Positions 8,655 through 16,943 of a stretch of DNA of 64,000 bases are shown in pieces. Under the pieces are notes generated by a model. It was not told where the DNA came from and made no database searches. It saw nothing but the letters and a program-made list of their open reading frames with translations. Origin of the DNA: Streptomyces sp. ISL-43 (GTDB lineage: Bacteria > Actinomycetota > Actinomycetes > Streptomycetales > Streptomycetaceae); the NCBI RefSeq assembly GCF_018614195.1, contig NZ_JAGGOT010000009.1, positions 1 to 64,000 on the forward strand. Direction: 5' to 3'. How positions within the stretch are numbered: position 1 is the first letter of the stretch; each line of letters starts with the position of its first letter. The position numbers and the translations under genes were made by a program.

Positions 8655-10166
8655 ATGAGTCAGCAGGGCGCGGACGACTGGTGGCAGAAGCTCTACTACG
8701 AGGACCCCGACACGGGCCCGGACCCCGACCCCCGGGACACGCTGGACCACCGCTTCCGCTCGGCGGCGGTCCTGGTGGCCAGACCGGCGGTCCCGGCACC
8801 CCGCAGGGACCCGGAGCGGCCGGCGGAACGGGCACCGGCCCCGGCGTCCGGGCCGCCGGAGCCGGTTCCCGAGTCCTGGCCGGTGCCGGACGACCGCCCG
8901 CCGGCGCTCGGGACCGCGCCCGGTTCCGCGGCCCTGCCGGAGCCGGAGGCCGCGTACACCGACTCGGTGCTGCCGCCTCCACGGGATCCCCGGGAAGGCG
9001 GGCAGACCTGGTACGCGCTGGGCGACGTCGCCGTTCCGCCCGCGCTGCCCGCCGAGGCGGAGCCGGGATCAGGCTTCGGCCCCGGCCTCGGCCCCGGCTT
9101 CGAACCCGGGTCCAGCCCCGGTGCCGGATCCGGCTGGGACTCCGGTCCCGACTCCGGTGCCGGTTCCGGCCCAGGGGGCCAGGCCGATCCCGGACCCGCT
9201 CCGGGCCTTGACGCCGGCCCCGGTCCAGGTGCAGACTCCGGGGCTGACGCGGACGCGGACGGGGACGCGGACGGGGCCCGGGCCTCCGGGCCGGAGCCGG
9301 TGGAGGAGCCTGTTCCGCCGCGGCCGGCGGTCACGCATCTGGGGGACCGGCCGCCCACCTACGCCGCCGAGCCCGTCGCGCTGCCCGCCGCCGATCCGGG
9401 CGGGCTCGACGCGCTGACCCCCGACACCGTGCTGGAGGGGGCCCAGTACGGCGCCTACACCCTGCGCGCCGCCTCCCTGCGCGGGGACTCCGCCCGGTTC
9501 CGGGGCGAGGCCCGGCGGGACTTCCTGCTCACCGCCCGCTTCGGCAGCGGCCCCGACGCCCTGGTCCTGGTCGTGCTCGCCGGCGGGGACCGGGCCGCGC
9601 CCGGAGCCGCCGAGGCCGCCGCCGAGGTGTGCCGGTCCGTCGCGGGGGCTGTCGGGCGGAGCCAGGAGCGGCTTGCCGACGACATCCGCGCCGGGCGCCG
9701 CGAGGCCCTGCGCTCCGGGCTCCAGCGGCTCACCGACCGGGGTTACGGGCGGCTGCGCGCCCGCGCGGCCGATCTGGGCCTGGAGGAGGACGCGTACACG
9801 GCCGGGCTGCGCGCCCTGCTGCTGCCCGTCGATCCGCAGTGCCGGACCAGGGTCTGCTTCGGCGCGGGCTCCGGCGGGCTGTTCCGGCTCCGCGCGGGGC
9901 AGTGGCGGGACCTGGAGGAGGTTCCGCCCGCGGACGCCGGCGGGTTCCGCTTCCGGGCCTCCGTGGCCCGGCCCGGGGACACCCTGCTCCTGTGCTCCGG
10001 CGGCTTCGCGGACCCGATGCGGGAGGAGGAGCCGCTGTCGGCGGAGCTCGCCGCCCGCTGGTCGCGGACGGTCCCGCCGGGCCTGGCGGCCTTCCTCGCG
10101 GACACCCAGCTCCGCCTCAAGGGGTACGCCGACGACCGGACGGCCGCCGCGGTCTGGGAGGCGTAA
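8655..10166 (+). CDS. PP2C-fold protein, catalytic motifs degenerate
   Basis: About 503 residues. The N-terminal MSQQGADDWWQKLYYEDPDT segment is typical of Streptomyces PP2C-domain proteins. A long low-complexity Pro/Gly/Asp/Ala region runs from about residue 40 to 220 (repeated GPG, GSG, DAD units). The last ~270 residues have PP2C-fold character (GARRDFLLTARFG-like strand, PGDTLLLCSGGFADPM, final TAAAVWEA). Canonical metal-binding aspartates are not evident: the DGxGG position reads LAGGDR and the SDG position reads SGG. It may therefore be a pseudophosphatase or binding domain. ATG 8655 follows a GAGGG; an ATG at 8646 is also possible. Confidence 0.65.
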   Translation: MSQQGADDWWQKLYYEDPDTGPDPDPRDTLDHRFRSAAVLVARPAVPAPRRDPERPAERAPAPASGPPEPVPESWPVPDDRPPALGTAPGSAALPEPEAAYTDSVLPPPRDPREGGQTWYALGDVAVPPALPAEAEPGSGFGPGLGPGFEPGSSPGAGSGWDSGPDSGAGSGPGGQADPGPAPGLDAGPGPGADSGADADADGDADGARASGPEPVEEPVPPRPAVTHLGDRPPTYAAEPVALPAADPGGLDALTPDTVLEGAQYGAYTLRAASLRGDSARFRGEARRDFLLTARFGSGPDALVLVVLAGGDRAAPGAAEAAAEVCRSVAGAVGRSQERLADDIRAGRREALRSGLQRLTDRGYGRLRARAADLGLEEDAYTAGLRALLLPVDPQCRTRVCFGAGSGGLFRLRAGQWRDLEEVPPADAGGFRFRASVARPGDTLLLCSGGFADPMREEEPLSAELAARWSRTVPPGLAAFLADTQLRLKGYADDRTAAAVWEA

Positions 10167-10232
10167 CCGGACGGACCGTGCATGGATGGGAGGCGCACGC
10201 GGCAGAGCCGAACCGGAAAGGGCGCCCCCTCC

Positions 10233-10976
10233 ATGGCCAAGCAGAACGTGGCGGAGCAGTTTGTCGACATCCTCGTACGCGCGGGCGTGCGGCGGATGTA
10301 CGGAGTCGTCGGCGACAGCCTCAACCCCGTCGTGGACGCGATCCGCCGGACGGGCGGCATCGAGTGGATCCAGGTCCGCCACGAGGAGACCGCCGCCTTC
10401 GCGGCCGGCGCCGAGGCCCAGATCACCGGCCGGCTCGCCGCCTGCGCGGGCTCCTGCGGCCCGGGCAACCTGCACCTCATCAACGGCCTCTACGACGCCC
10501 ACCGGTCGATGGCCCCGGTCCTCGCGCTGGCCTCGCACATCCCCTCCACCGAGATCGGCCTCGGCTACTTCCAGGAGACCCACCCCGACCGGCTGTTCAC
10601 CGAATGCAGCCACTACAGCGAGCTGATCTCCAACCCGCAGCAGATGCCCCGGGTCCTGCAGAGCGCCATCCAGCACGCCATCGGCCGCAGCGGGGTCGGG
10701 GTGATCTCCCTGCCGGGCGACATCGCCTCCCTGCCCGCGCCGGACAAGAGCATCGAGCACGCGCTCGTCACCGCGCGGCCGACTGTACGGCCCGGCGACG
10801 GGGAGATCGACAAGCTGGTCCGGCTGATCGACGAGGCCGACAAGGTGACGCTGTTCTGCGGCAGCGGCACCGCCGGGGCGCACGCCGAGGTGATGGAGTT
10901 CGCCGGCCGGGTCAAGGCCCCCGTCGGGCACGCCCTGCGCGGCAAGGAGTGGATCCAGTACGACAACCCGTACTGA
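10233..10976 (+). pseudogene. poxB: poxB 5' part, cut by prophage remnant
   Basis: N-terminal 247 residues of a thiamine-diphosphate-dependent pyruvate oxidase/dehydrogenase (PoxB type), a peripheral-membrane enzyme that decarboxylates pyruvate to acetate. The TPP-binding glutamate region (IQVRHEETAAFAAGAEAQ) and the GSCGPGNLHLINGLYDA motif are intact. Similarity stops at KEWIQYDNPY, followed directly by TGA at the left end of an inserted element. The remaining C-terminal part lies at 16932-17849. About 28 residues expected between the two parts (the DVGMxGLLG... to ...LLGT stretch) are absent from both sides, so excision would not restore the gene. Confidence 0.85.
10962..10973. other. left attachment-site candidate (attL side)
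   Basis: GACAACCCGTAC marks the last bases that read as poxB. It shares the 7-bp CCCGTAC with the right border. Serine integrases need only a short common core, so this is a plausible attB half. The true attP and attB arms cannot be defined from one junction. Confidence 0.45.
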
Positions 10977-11003
10977 GTGATCCTGCGCATGTACACTCCC
11001 GTC

Positions 11004-12572
11004 ATGACTACGCGAGTGCTGGGCGCGCGCCGCCTCAGCCGCATGACCGACACCTCAACGTCGTTCGACCGCCAGGGACTTGCCATCGAGGACGTTACTC
11101 GGGCTATCGGGGGGCGAGTGGTCGACTGGGCAGACGACCCTGACGTCAGTGCCGCCAAGGTAGCGCCCAAGGATCGCCCCGAGCTTGGCCCCTGGCTTCT
11201 CCGTCCCGACGAGTATGACGCCATCGCGTGGTGGCGCCTGGACCGTGCCGTGCGCAGCATGCGGGACATGGCATGGCTCGCCGGATGGGCACGCGACCAT
11301 AAGAAGCGGCTGATCTTCGCTGAGGGCCCCGGGGGCGGACGCCTGGAACTGGACATGACGTCACCCATGTCCGAGCTGATCCTGATGATCCTCGCCTTCG
11401 CCGCACAGATGGAAGTGCAGGCGATCCAGGAGCGCACCAGTGGCGCTAGTGAGTACCTCCGGACCGTCGGCCGCTGGAGCGGAGGGCGGATTCCCTTCGG
11501 TCGAATTCCGGTACCTCACCCAAGGGAAGAGAGCGGGTGGTGGCTGGACAAGCACGATGACAGCGCCGAGATCATCGAAGACATTGTCAGCCTCGTACTC
11601 GACAAAAAGAGCTATAACGCCGTCGCTGCGTGGCTGAACCTCAAACACCCTGCGAAGACACCCGCCAACCACCGGCGCGCACTGGCGCACCCGCCGCGGG
11701 AACCGAAGGAAGACGCGCGCTGGAATCCCGGGATGGTTAGCTCGCTCCTGCGGCAGCCTTCCCTTCGCGGATGGGGAATGCTGAATGGTGAGCCCGTGCG
11801 GGATGAAGAGGGGGAACCCGTCAAGATTGGCCCTCCTCTCATTGACGATGTCACGTGGCGCCGGCTTCAGGTCGAAATGGACAGTCGAGAGCTGCCCGAC
11901 GCGGAACGCAACAAGTCCGACGCACACCCGCTTTTGGGCGTGCTCTTCTGCGGCACATGCGGGGGCAAGCTGTATCAGGGTTGGATGTCTCCCGGGCCCA
12001 ATCGGAAGGTGGCCAAACGCCAATACCGGTGCGCAGCCAAGGCACATGGCCGTGTGTGCGCGAAGCCGGCGTACGTTTCCGCCGATCCGGTTGACGCCTA
12101 CGTTGACGAGAAGTTCACCGCCCACTTCGGGAGAGTGGAGCTTGTGGAGGTCATCACCATCCCCGGCGTTGACCACCGAGACGAGATTGCGGAACTGACT
12201 GCGGATATCCAGACACTGGCAGGGCAGCTCGGCAACATGCGTGGCGCAGCAGCCGCAGCCGTCGCCAAGCAGCTCCAGGGGCGTTCGGACAAGCTGGAGC
12301 GGCTGGAGGCCCAACCCGTCGTCCCCGCCCGCACAGAAGAGGTGCGCACAGGTGTGACGTACGCAGAGGCATGGATGCGTGCCAAGGCGCGGGGCGATAT
12401 CGGGGAGTGCCGCGAAATGCTGCGCAACGTCGGCGTGCGCGTAGAGGTGGGGGAGACGTATCGGGGGGCCCGGGACGTCACGGCACGGCTGAGCTTCGAT
12501 ATCGTGACGCCCGATCACGTCGACCTGGAGCAGGATGCCTTGGACGATGCGGCCTATCAGTCATCGCTCTAG
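11004..12572 (+). CDS. large serine recombinase (phage integrase)
   Basis: Site-specific integrase of about 522 residues that would join phage attP to a chromosomal attB by double-strand cleavage through a serine. The N-terminal resolvase domain carries the nucleophile Ser12 in ARRLSRMTDTSTSFDRQ, with a catalytic-domain arginine motif at YDAIAWWRLDRAVRSM. A recombinase domain follows at about 170-280, then a zinc-ribbon (CGTCGGKLYQG ... YRCAAKAHGRVC) and a coiled-coil segment (about 395-430). It looks full length. ATG 11004 aligns with the usual start just before the catalytic strand; no clear ribosome-binding site is visible. It lies 31 bases from the poxB break. Its TAG stop is shared with the edge of the IS630 element. 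Confidence 0.92.
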   Translation: MTTRVLGARRLSRMTDTSTSFDRQGLAIEDVTRAIGGRVVDWADDPDVSAAKVAPKDRPELGPWLLRPDEYDAIAWWRLDRAVRSMRDMAWLAGWARDHKKRLIFAEGPGGGRLELDMTSPMSELILMILAFAAQMEVQAIQERTSGASEYLRTVGRWSGGRIPFGRIPVPHPREESGWWLDKHDDSAEIIEDIVSLVLDKKSYNAVAAWLNLKHPAKTPANHRRALAHPPREPKEDARWNPGMVSSLLRQPSLRGWGMLNGEPVRDEEGEPVKIGPPLIDDVTWRRLQVEMDSRELPDAERNKSDAHPLLGVLFCGTCGGKLYQGWMSPGPNRKVAKRQYRCAAKAHGRVCAKPAYVSADPVDAYVDEKFTAHFGRVELVEVITIPGVDHRDEIAELTADIQTLAGQLGNMRGAAAAAVAKQLQGRSDKLERLEAQPVVPARTEEVRTGVTYAEAWMRAKARGDIGECREMLRNVGVRVEVGETYRGARDVTARLSFDIVTPDHVDLEQDALDDAAYQSSL

Positions 12573-13841
12573 TGCGTTGGCCACGAACGTTCGCCGGGTT
12601 TGATCAGGCGGCTTTGAGTCGTGGGCGACCCCAGCGTTGCTGGCGTTCGCTGCGGACTTTGGCACGTTCACGGCGTTGGGCGGACAGGACGTCGGGGTGA
12701 CGGGCATTGGCGTTGCGCCACCGCAGGTAGTCCTGGAGTTTCCGGGCGAGCACCGTGTGGTTGGGGTGGTTGGAGCCGCCCATGACGAAGTTACGCAACG
12801 GTCCGAACTGGGCCTCGATCGGGTTGGCCCACGATGCACTGGTCGGCGTCAGGCACAGCTCGACCTTGTTCCTCCCCGCCCAGGTCCGGATCGCTGGGGT
12901 CTTGTTCGCCGACAGGTTGTCCATGATCACGTAGATGGGGGCGCCGTCGGGCCGGGCGGCCCGGATCGACTTCAGCGCCGCCAGGCTATGGTCACCGCCT
13001 TTACGGCGGCGGGTCACACCCCACAACTGGTCGTCACCGAGGGAGTAACAGCCGTGGAAGTACCGGATGCCGTGAGTGCGGTGATAGGTGGCCGGCAGCC
13101 GGTCCGGTTTCTTCGCCTCGGCCCAGCTGGAGCCGTGGCAGGGGCGGATGGACAGCGGGCCGAACTGGTCGAAGGCGAAACACCGGTCCGGGAAGTGGCT
13201 GGTCACGTGCTCGATGCGGTCGAGTTTGGAGTCTTTGTCGGGGTCCTTGGACTCCTTCCAGGTTCGGGTGCGCTGGAAGGAGATCCCGTGCTCGCGCAGG
13301 ATCTGCCGGAGTCGTTCCCGGCCGATCTTCACCGTCCTGACCCGGTTGCGGGCCGGGTAGTCGGTGAGCTTACGAAGGCTCCAGTGCGTGAAGGGGCGAC
13401 CCAGCGCGACCGGGCGGGTCTTGGCCGTCGCGATGATGAACTCGCGTTCGTCATCGCTGATCAGGCGGGGACGGCCTCCCGCCCACTGAGGGTCCAGGGC
13501 GGCCAGGCCCTTCTCGTTGAACGCGTGGATCACGTCCCGGACGGTGTCCTCGTGGGCGGCGACCAACTGCGCGATCGCCGTCACGGTGGTGCCCGATGCC
13601 GACGCCATGATGATCAGTGCCCGACGGACCCGCACCGACTCGTGGCGGCCCCGCCGGACGATCTGCTGCAGTCTCTGTCCCTCTTGATCAGTCAACCGCC
13701 GTGCCCTGACCGGCTCTGCCATTCAAGACCTCACTCTCATCAGCAACCACATTGCCAGCGAGAGTGAGGCCGTCAGACCCCGACACCGCGAACATCCACC
13801 GGCGTGTCACCAGACCCGGTCAAGGTTCGTGGCCAACGCAC
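12572..13841 (-). mobile_element. IS630-family insertion sequence
   Basis: Complete 1270-bp element. The ends are inverted repeats of about 26 bp (GTGCGTTGGCCACGAAC identical, then TT and CCGGGT conserved). A TA dinucleotide is present on both sides (12570-12571 and 13842-13843), the target duplication expected for IS630/Tc1-type elements. It encodes one full transposase on the minus strand. Removing the element and one TA leaves ...CTCTAGATAAC, so the integrase stop codon TAG is preserved. Confidence 0.92.
12604..13722 (-). CDS. IS630-family transposase
   Basis: Intact 372-residue DDE transposase that moves the surrounding element. An N-terminal HTH region (TVTAIAQLVAAHEDTVRDVI, then a winged-helix-like part at about 60-140) is followed by the catalytic core: Asp in RCFAFDQFGPL, Asp in IYVIMDNLSANK and Glu in WANPIEAQFGPL. 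The C-terminus is basic. It has no frameshift, and the terminal repeats are conserved, so it may still be mobile. Confidence 0.93.
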   Translation of the reverse strand: MAEPVRARRLTDQEGQRLQQIVRRGRHESVRVRRALIIMASASGTTVTAIAQLVAAHEDTVRDVIHAFNEKGLAALDPQWAGGRPRLISDDEREFIIATAKTRPVALGRPFTHWSLRKLTDYPARNRVRTVKIGRERLRQILREHGISFQRTRTWKESKDPDKDSKLDRIEHVTSHFPDRCFAFDQFGPLSIRPCHGSSWAEAKKPDRLPATYHRTHGIRYFHGCYSLGDDQLWGVTRRRKGGDHSLAALKSIRAARPDGAPIYVIMDNLSANKTPAIRTWAGRNKVELCLTPTSASWANPIEAQFGPLRNFVMGGSNHPNHTVLARKLQDYLRWRNANARHPDVLSAQRRERAKVRSERQQRWGRPRLKAA

Positions 13842-13949
13842 TAGATAACGACTAGGTAACGAAGGCTGTACGGTTGACGGGCGAATGTGGACGCGGCTCA
13901 TCGCCCTCCCTCGTCAGCCGAACATCCTCCCCCAGCCGCGCGGTTCTGA

Positions 13950-13976
13950 GTTATCCACAGCCCGCCTGTGGATAAC
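13950..13976. repeat. perfect palindrome of two DnaA-box-like 9-mers
   Basis: GTTATCCACAG, 5 bases, CTGTGGATAAC: perfect 11-bp arms containing two copies of TTATCCACA, the consensus bacterial DnaA box, in opposite orientation. It lies in the non-coding 207-bp phage-derived stretch (13844-14050) between the two insertion sequences. It may be a replication or regulatory site of the lost phage or plasmid-like element, or a rare intergenic DnaA-titration site. Nothing else is recognised in this stretch. Confidence 0.5.
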
Positions 13977-14050
13977 TGCATTAAGTAGCAACTGAGCACG
14001 TTCAAGTTACTCTGCGTGCATCGTCGCGTCGAAACCTCGCTCAAAATGGC

Positions 14051-15593
14051 AAACTAACCCCAATACCAGTGACTTAATGATCCCAGGCGCGTGGGACCTT
14101 CACTGGTGGGTTGATCGGGGCAGTTTTGTGGTGCGGGGCGATGGTCACGGCCTTGGCTGGGTCGAGTGTGGGCTGCGGCCAGAGCCGGTGCTCGGCTCGT
14201 CTGACGCCGAAGTTGGACATCTTGCGTTTGACGACGCGGGCGTTCGAGCGTCGGCGGCGTAGGGGCAGCAGGTGGCGGGCTATCTCGCGCAACCCGTCTG
14301 TGAGGGCTGCCGCCAGGTGGTCAGGGGGAAAAGGCCGCCTGCGCGGTGACTTGACGTCGGGCGAGGCGGAGGGTGCGGGTGAAGGAGAGCCGGTCGGTAT
14401 CGGTGCCGGCGCCTTCGGCGGCGGTGTGCATGAGCTGGCGGATCGCATGGTGGACGAGCAGGTGGCCCCAGACCTCCTGCTCGACGCCGTCGGGCGAACG
14501 GGAGCGCAGGACCTGGGCGGGGCCGCGCTGGTGGGTCTTCAGCTCGTCCAGCGTGGTCTCGATCTCCCATCGCTCGTTGTAGAGGGCCGCCAACTCCGTT
14601 GCGGGTGCCGCCTCGTGGTCAAGGATGGTGGTGATCAGCCGGTACGGGACGGTGTGCTGCGGTCGGCCGGGGTCGTCCAGGGTGTACTCGATGACGCGCA
14701 CGACGGTCGCGTCGGCGCGCTTGCGGTCGCCCGCGGCGGCGATGTCGGACAGGTAGGAGCCGTCGGGAAGCTCGCGCCGCACGGGCAGGACGGCGTTGGA
14801 CTTGATGCGCCACAGCAGGTCGGCACCGCCGGCCGATGCCGCCCGCCACTGTTCCAGGCCGGCGAAGCCCCGGTCGGCCATCAGCAGGTCATGGGGCCCA
14901 AGGGCATCGAACAGCTCCCGCGCGATCACGGACTCGGCGGTGGTGAACGGCCCCAGAGCGGCGTGGGTGATCGCGTGCGTGCCGCACTCGGCCAGCGCCA
15001 CCACCCGCACCTGCGGGAACGCGGACCGCTCGCCCCGATGGGTCTTGGGACGGCCGAACCGCGCGTCGTTCTCCTCGCTGTCCGGCACATCGAACGTGGT
15101 CCCATCGACCGCGACCAGACGCCAACGGCCGTACCAGGCACCGGCAGTTGACTCGGTCGCCACAGGCCCAGCGGTCTGCTCGAACAGCGCCTTGAGCGGC
15201 TCCGGCCCGAGCCTGACCCGGGCCCGGGAGATCGCACCGGGCGTCGGCACCTGCCACGACCCCGACCAGCGCCGCGCCCACGCGAGGCCCTCGGTCAGCA
15301 GCCGCGCGACCTCCTCATAACCCTGACCGGAGAACAGACACATCGCCAGCACGAAGTAGACGACCACTCGCGGAGGCAGCAACCGGCTGCGCTGCCCGGA
15401 TTTCCCGGATTCCTCCACAATCCGGTCCACCAGATCCGGCGGGAACGTACGCGTCAGCAGTCCAATCGCGATCCGATCAGACAACCGCTCGTCCGTTTCC
15501 GGCTTGACCTGTCCAGGGCGTGGCATCCAGGCACCTCCTGAACAGGCAGCCTACCAGCCAAGATCCTTAAGTCACTGGTATTGGGGTTAGTTT
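14051..15593 (-). mobile_element. IS4-family insertion sequence
   Basis: 1543-bp element. The ends are inverted repeats with 27 identical bases (starting AAACTAACCCCAATACCAGT) followed by near-identity through GATC. One transposase gene fills the inside on the minus strand. No direct target duplication is obvious next to the repeats, so one flank may have changed after insertion. Confidence 0.88.
14074..15526 (-). CDS. IS4-family transposase, +1 frameshift near the C-end
   Basis: DDE transposase. Asp in LVAVDGTTFDVPD, Asp in HDLLMADRGFAG, and the IS4 YREK signature in YNERWEIETTLDELK are all present. The first frame gives 401 residues and stops at TTT TCC CCC TGA (around 14321). Reading on in the +1 frame (CCC, skip T, GAC CAC CTG) gives a further ~80 residues (DHLAAALTDGLREIARHLLP ... 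NARVVKRKMSNFG) that look like the normal C-end of this family. The total would be 483 residues. CCC-TGA-C is a plausible +1 slip site; a plain single-base insertion is equally possible. Confidence 0.8.
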
Positions 15594-15855
15594 GACGCTT
15601 TGACTCAAGTCTGTCTGCGGCGGGGGACGAGCAAGATCATTCCCGCGTCACACGCGACCCATAACACTAGTAGAGGGAAGATCGGCGATCGTCGCGATTG
15701 GCGGACGATCCCCTCCCTCCGACGGCCGGCGCCGCTCCTGCGCTCCCCGCACTCTCCTCCGGGTAGATGCGCGGTAGAGCGGCGTCGGTCTGTCCCAAGA
15801 CTTCCCAGCCGCACTGCCCGCGACGGTCTACACCTGGACCTCACGGTCCGGACGA
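15594..15855. other. phage-derived stretch without a recognisable gene
   Basis: Between the IS4 right end and the tRNA-type genes. An arginine-rich 94-codon frame exists here but runs into the first tRNA-like gene and has no family features, so it is not called. No promoter is convincingly visible. Confidence 0.4.
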
Positions 15856-15913
15856 GGGTGCGTGACCGTTACGGGGTCAGGTAGCTGCTCCGGTTCGATC
15901 CCGGGCGCACCCC
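15856..15913 (+). tRNA. tRNA-Val(UAC)-like gene lacking the D-arm
   Basis: Read by eye: a 7-bp acceptor stem GGGTGCG/CGCACCC, perfect. Directly after it is a 5-bp anticodon stem TGACC/GGTCA with 7-base loop GTTACGG (U33 present, anticodon TAC). A 9-base variable region follows, then a 5-bp T-stem (one T-G pair) with canonical T-loop TTCGATC. There is no room for a D-arm: the anticodon stem starts immediately after the acceptor. The T-loop is the same as in the tRNA-Pro 4 bases downstream. It is either a deleted phage tRNA or a truly D-arm-less tRNA. Amino-acid identity rests on the anticodon only. Confidence 0.45.
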
Positions 15914-15917
15914 ACCG

Positions 15918-15989
15918 CGGGACGTAGCGCAGAGGTAGTGCGCCGGCTTTGGGAGCCGGATGTCGCAGGTTCGATCCCTGCCGTCCCGA
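15918..15989 (+). tRNA. tRNA-Pro(UGG), phage-encoded
   Basis: Complete cloverleaf: acceptor CGGGACG/CGTCCCG, D-stem GCGC/GTGC with a short 7-base loop, anticodon stem CCGGC/GCCGG with loop TTTGGGA (anticodon TGG), variable ATGTC, T-stem GCAGG/CCTGC with TTCGATC, discriminator A. The first base pair C1-G72 fits bacterial tRNA-Pro. CCA is not encoded. Its place beside a tail-spike gene inside the prophage remnant points to a phage tRNA. Confidence 0.9.
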
Positions 15990-16045
15990 CACAGGCACCA
16001 CCTACACAGGGGCGCCCGTCGTCCCACGACGACGACGAGGATCCC

Positions 16046-16883
16046 ATGACGACGCCAACGACCGATTACACCCTGAGACCTGAAGACTTCGGCGCGAAGC
16101 CCGGGGCGGACGCCACGGACGCCTTCCGCAAGCTCTTCGCGGAGGTCAACCGCCGGCTGAAGCCGGACGCGGGTGGAGGCGTCCCCGTCTCTACGGTGAC
16201 TGTGCTCCTGTCGTCGACGTACAGCGTCAGCCGCACCATCATGGAGTCCGCTCCTGGCCGTGCTCAGGGCCTGACGATCCGCGGAATCGGAAAGCGCTCG
16301 TCAGAGATCGTAATGACGGGCCCTGAGCCGCTCCTCGTGAACGCCGATCGATGGATGGGCGTCAGGTTCTACGACGTGTCGTTCAGGTCGACGAACCCCA
16401 GGGCTTCATTCCTCTACAGCTCCTCCACGGGCGGCGCTGAGGACTGGGGCTTCACGAACTGTGAGTGGCGCGGGACGTGGCGCTACGGCATCGGCCTTGA
16501 CGGTCCAGCCGCGTCGAACTGCAACTCAGAGTGGACGTTCACCGGATGCCACGTGAACGGTTCCTACGACGTTGCGTTCCTCTGGAGCGGGATGACGGCC
16601 CACGCGGCGCAGGATCAGTTCCTGAACTTCAGCTTCCGTGACTGCAAGGTCGAATACGACCACGGTGACTTCCTCCGCTTCGACAAGGGCGGCTTCATCA
16701 CGGTCGACGGTGGACAAGGGGAGCGCCTTCATGTACGGGCACTCTGAGCTGTACACGGGCAGGTTCACCCTCATCGACGGGACCGAGATTGATGAGTCGA
16801 CCGGCCGGAAGAGGTTGATCGTCAACGAGCCGCTGATGAAGCAGGCGCGAGAAGTGCTACCGGCTGGCGCGCTGACCGGCTGA
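16046..16883 (+). pseudogene. phage tail-spike-like protein, frameshifted
   Basis: Starts MTTPTTDYTLRPEDFGAKPGADATDAF, the DFGAKPDGxTD-type opening of pectate-lyase-like beta-helix tail proteins. Repeated beta-strand turns follow (GVRFYDVSFRS, WGFTNCEWRG, WTFTGCHVNG, FSFRDCKVEY). The first frame stops at 16747. One extra base in a GGGG run near 16720 would explain the break: skipping it continues as GQGSAFMYGHSELYTGRFTL to a stop at 16883, giving 278 residues. Such proteins are usually longer, so an internal deletion is also possible. It would bind or degrade cell-surface polymer during phage adsorption. Confidence 0.7.
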
Positions 16884-16894
16884 TCTGGTAGACG

Positions 16895-16927
16895 AGCCCC
16901 GACCACCCTACGGTGGTCGGGGCTTTT
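16895..16927 (+). terminator. strong intrinsic terminator at the prophage right end
   Basis: Perfect 12-bp stem GCCCCGACCACC/GGTGGTCGGGGC with loop CTAC, followed by TTTT. It lies 11 bases after the tail-spike stop and just before the first poxB-derived bases, so it would also block read-through into the poxB 3' part. Confidence 0.93.
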
Positions 16928-16931
16928 CCGT

Positions 16932-16943
16932 GACTTCCCGTAC
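16932..16943. other. right attachment-site candidate (attR side)
   Basis: GACTTCCCGTAC is where poxB coding similarity resumes (residues DFPY). It resembles the left border GACAACCCGTAC in 10 of 12 bases and shares CCCGTAC. The two come from different places in poxB, about 28 codons apart, which suggests a deletion between the short repeats. Confidence 0.4.

Larger units (their letters stand above)
10974..16931. mobile_element. decayed prophage remnant inside poxB
   Basis: About 6 kb separating two halves of poxB. From left: large serine integrase, IS630-type element, 207 bp with a DnaA-box palindrome, IS4-type element, 260 bp without a gene, two tRNA-type genes, a frameshifted tail-spike gene and a strong terminator. 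Integrase next to one attachment end, with tail gene and tRNAs near the other, is the order expected for an integrated phage whose middle has been lost. Replication, packaging and head genes are absent. Short related sequences GACAACCCGTAC and GACTTCCCGTAC flank it. Confidence 0.8.

Noticed and set aside
5187..8750. An 1187-codon minus-strand frame opposite the S8 protease
   Set aside because: Antisense shadow. The subtilisin catalytic motifs are on the plus strand, and the opposite frame is compositionally simple.
12637..13767. 376-codon plus-strand frame across the IS630 element
   Set aside because: Antisense to a complete DDE transposase; no domain features.
14040..15605. Target-site duplication of the IS4 element
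   Set aside because: The flanks (...AAAATGGC and GACGCTTTG...) show no convincing direct repeat, so none is claimed.
15600..15884. 94-codon arginine-rich frame between the IS4 element and the tRNA genes
   Set aside because: Runs into the tRNA-like gene, has no ribosome-binding site of note and no family resemblance.
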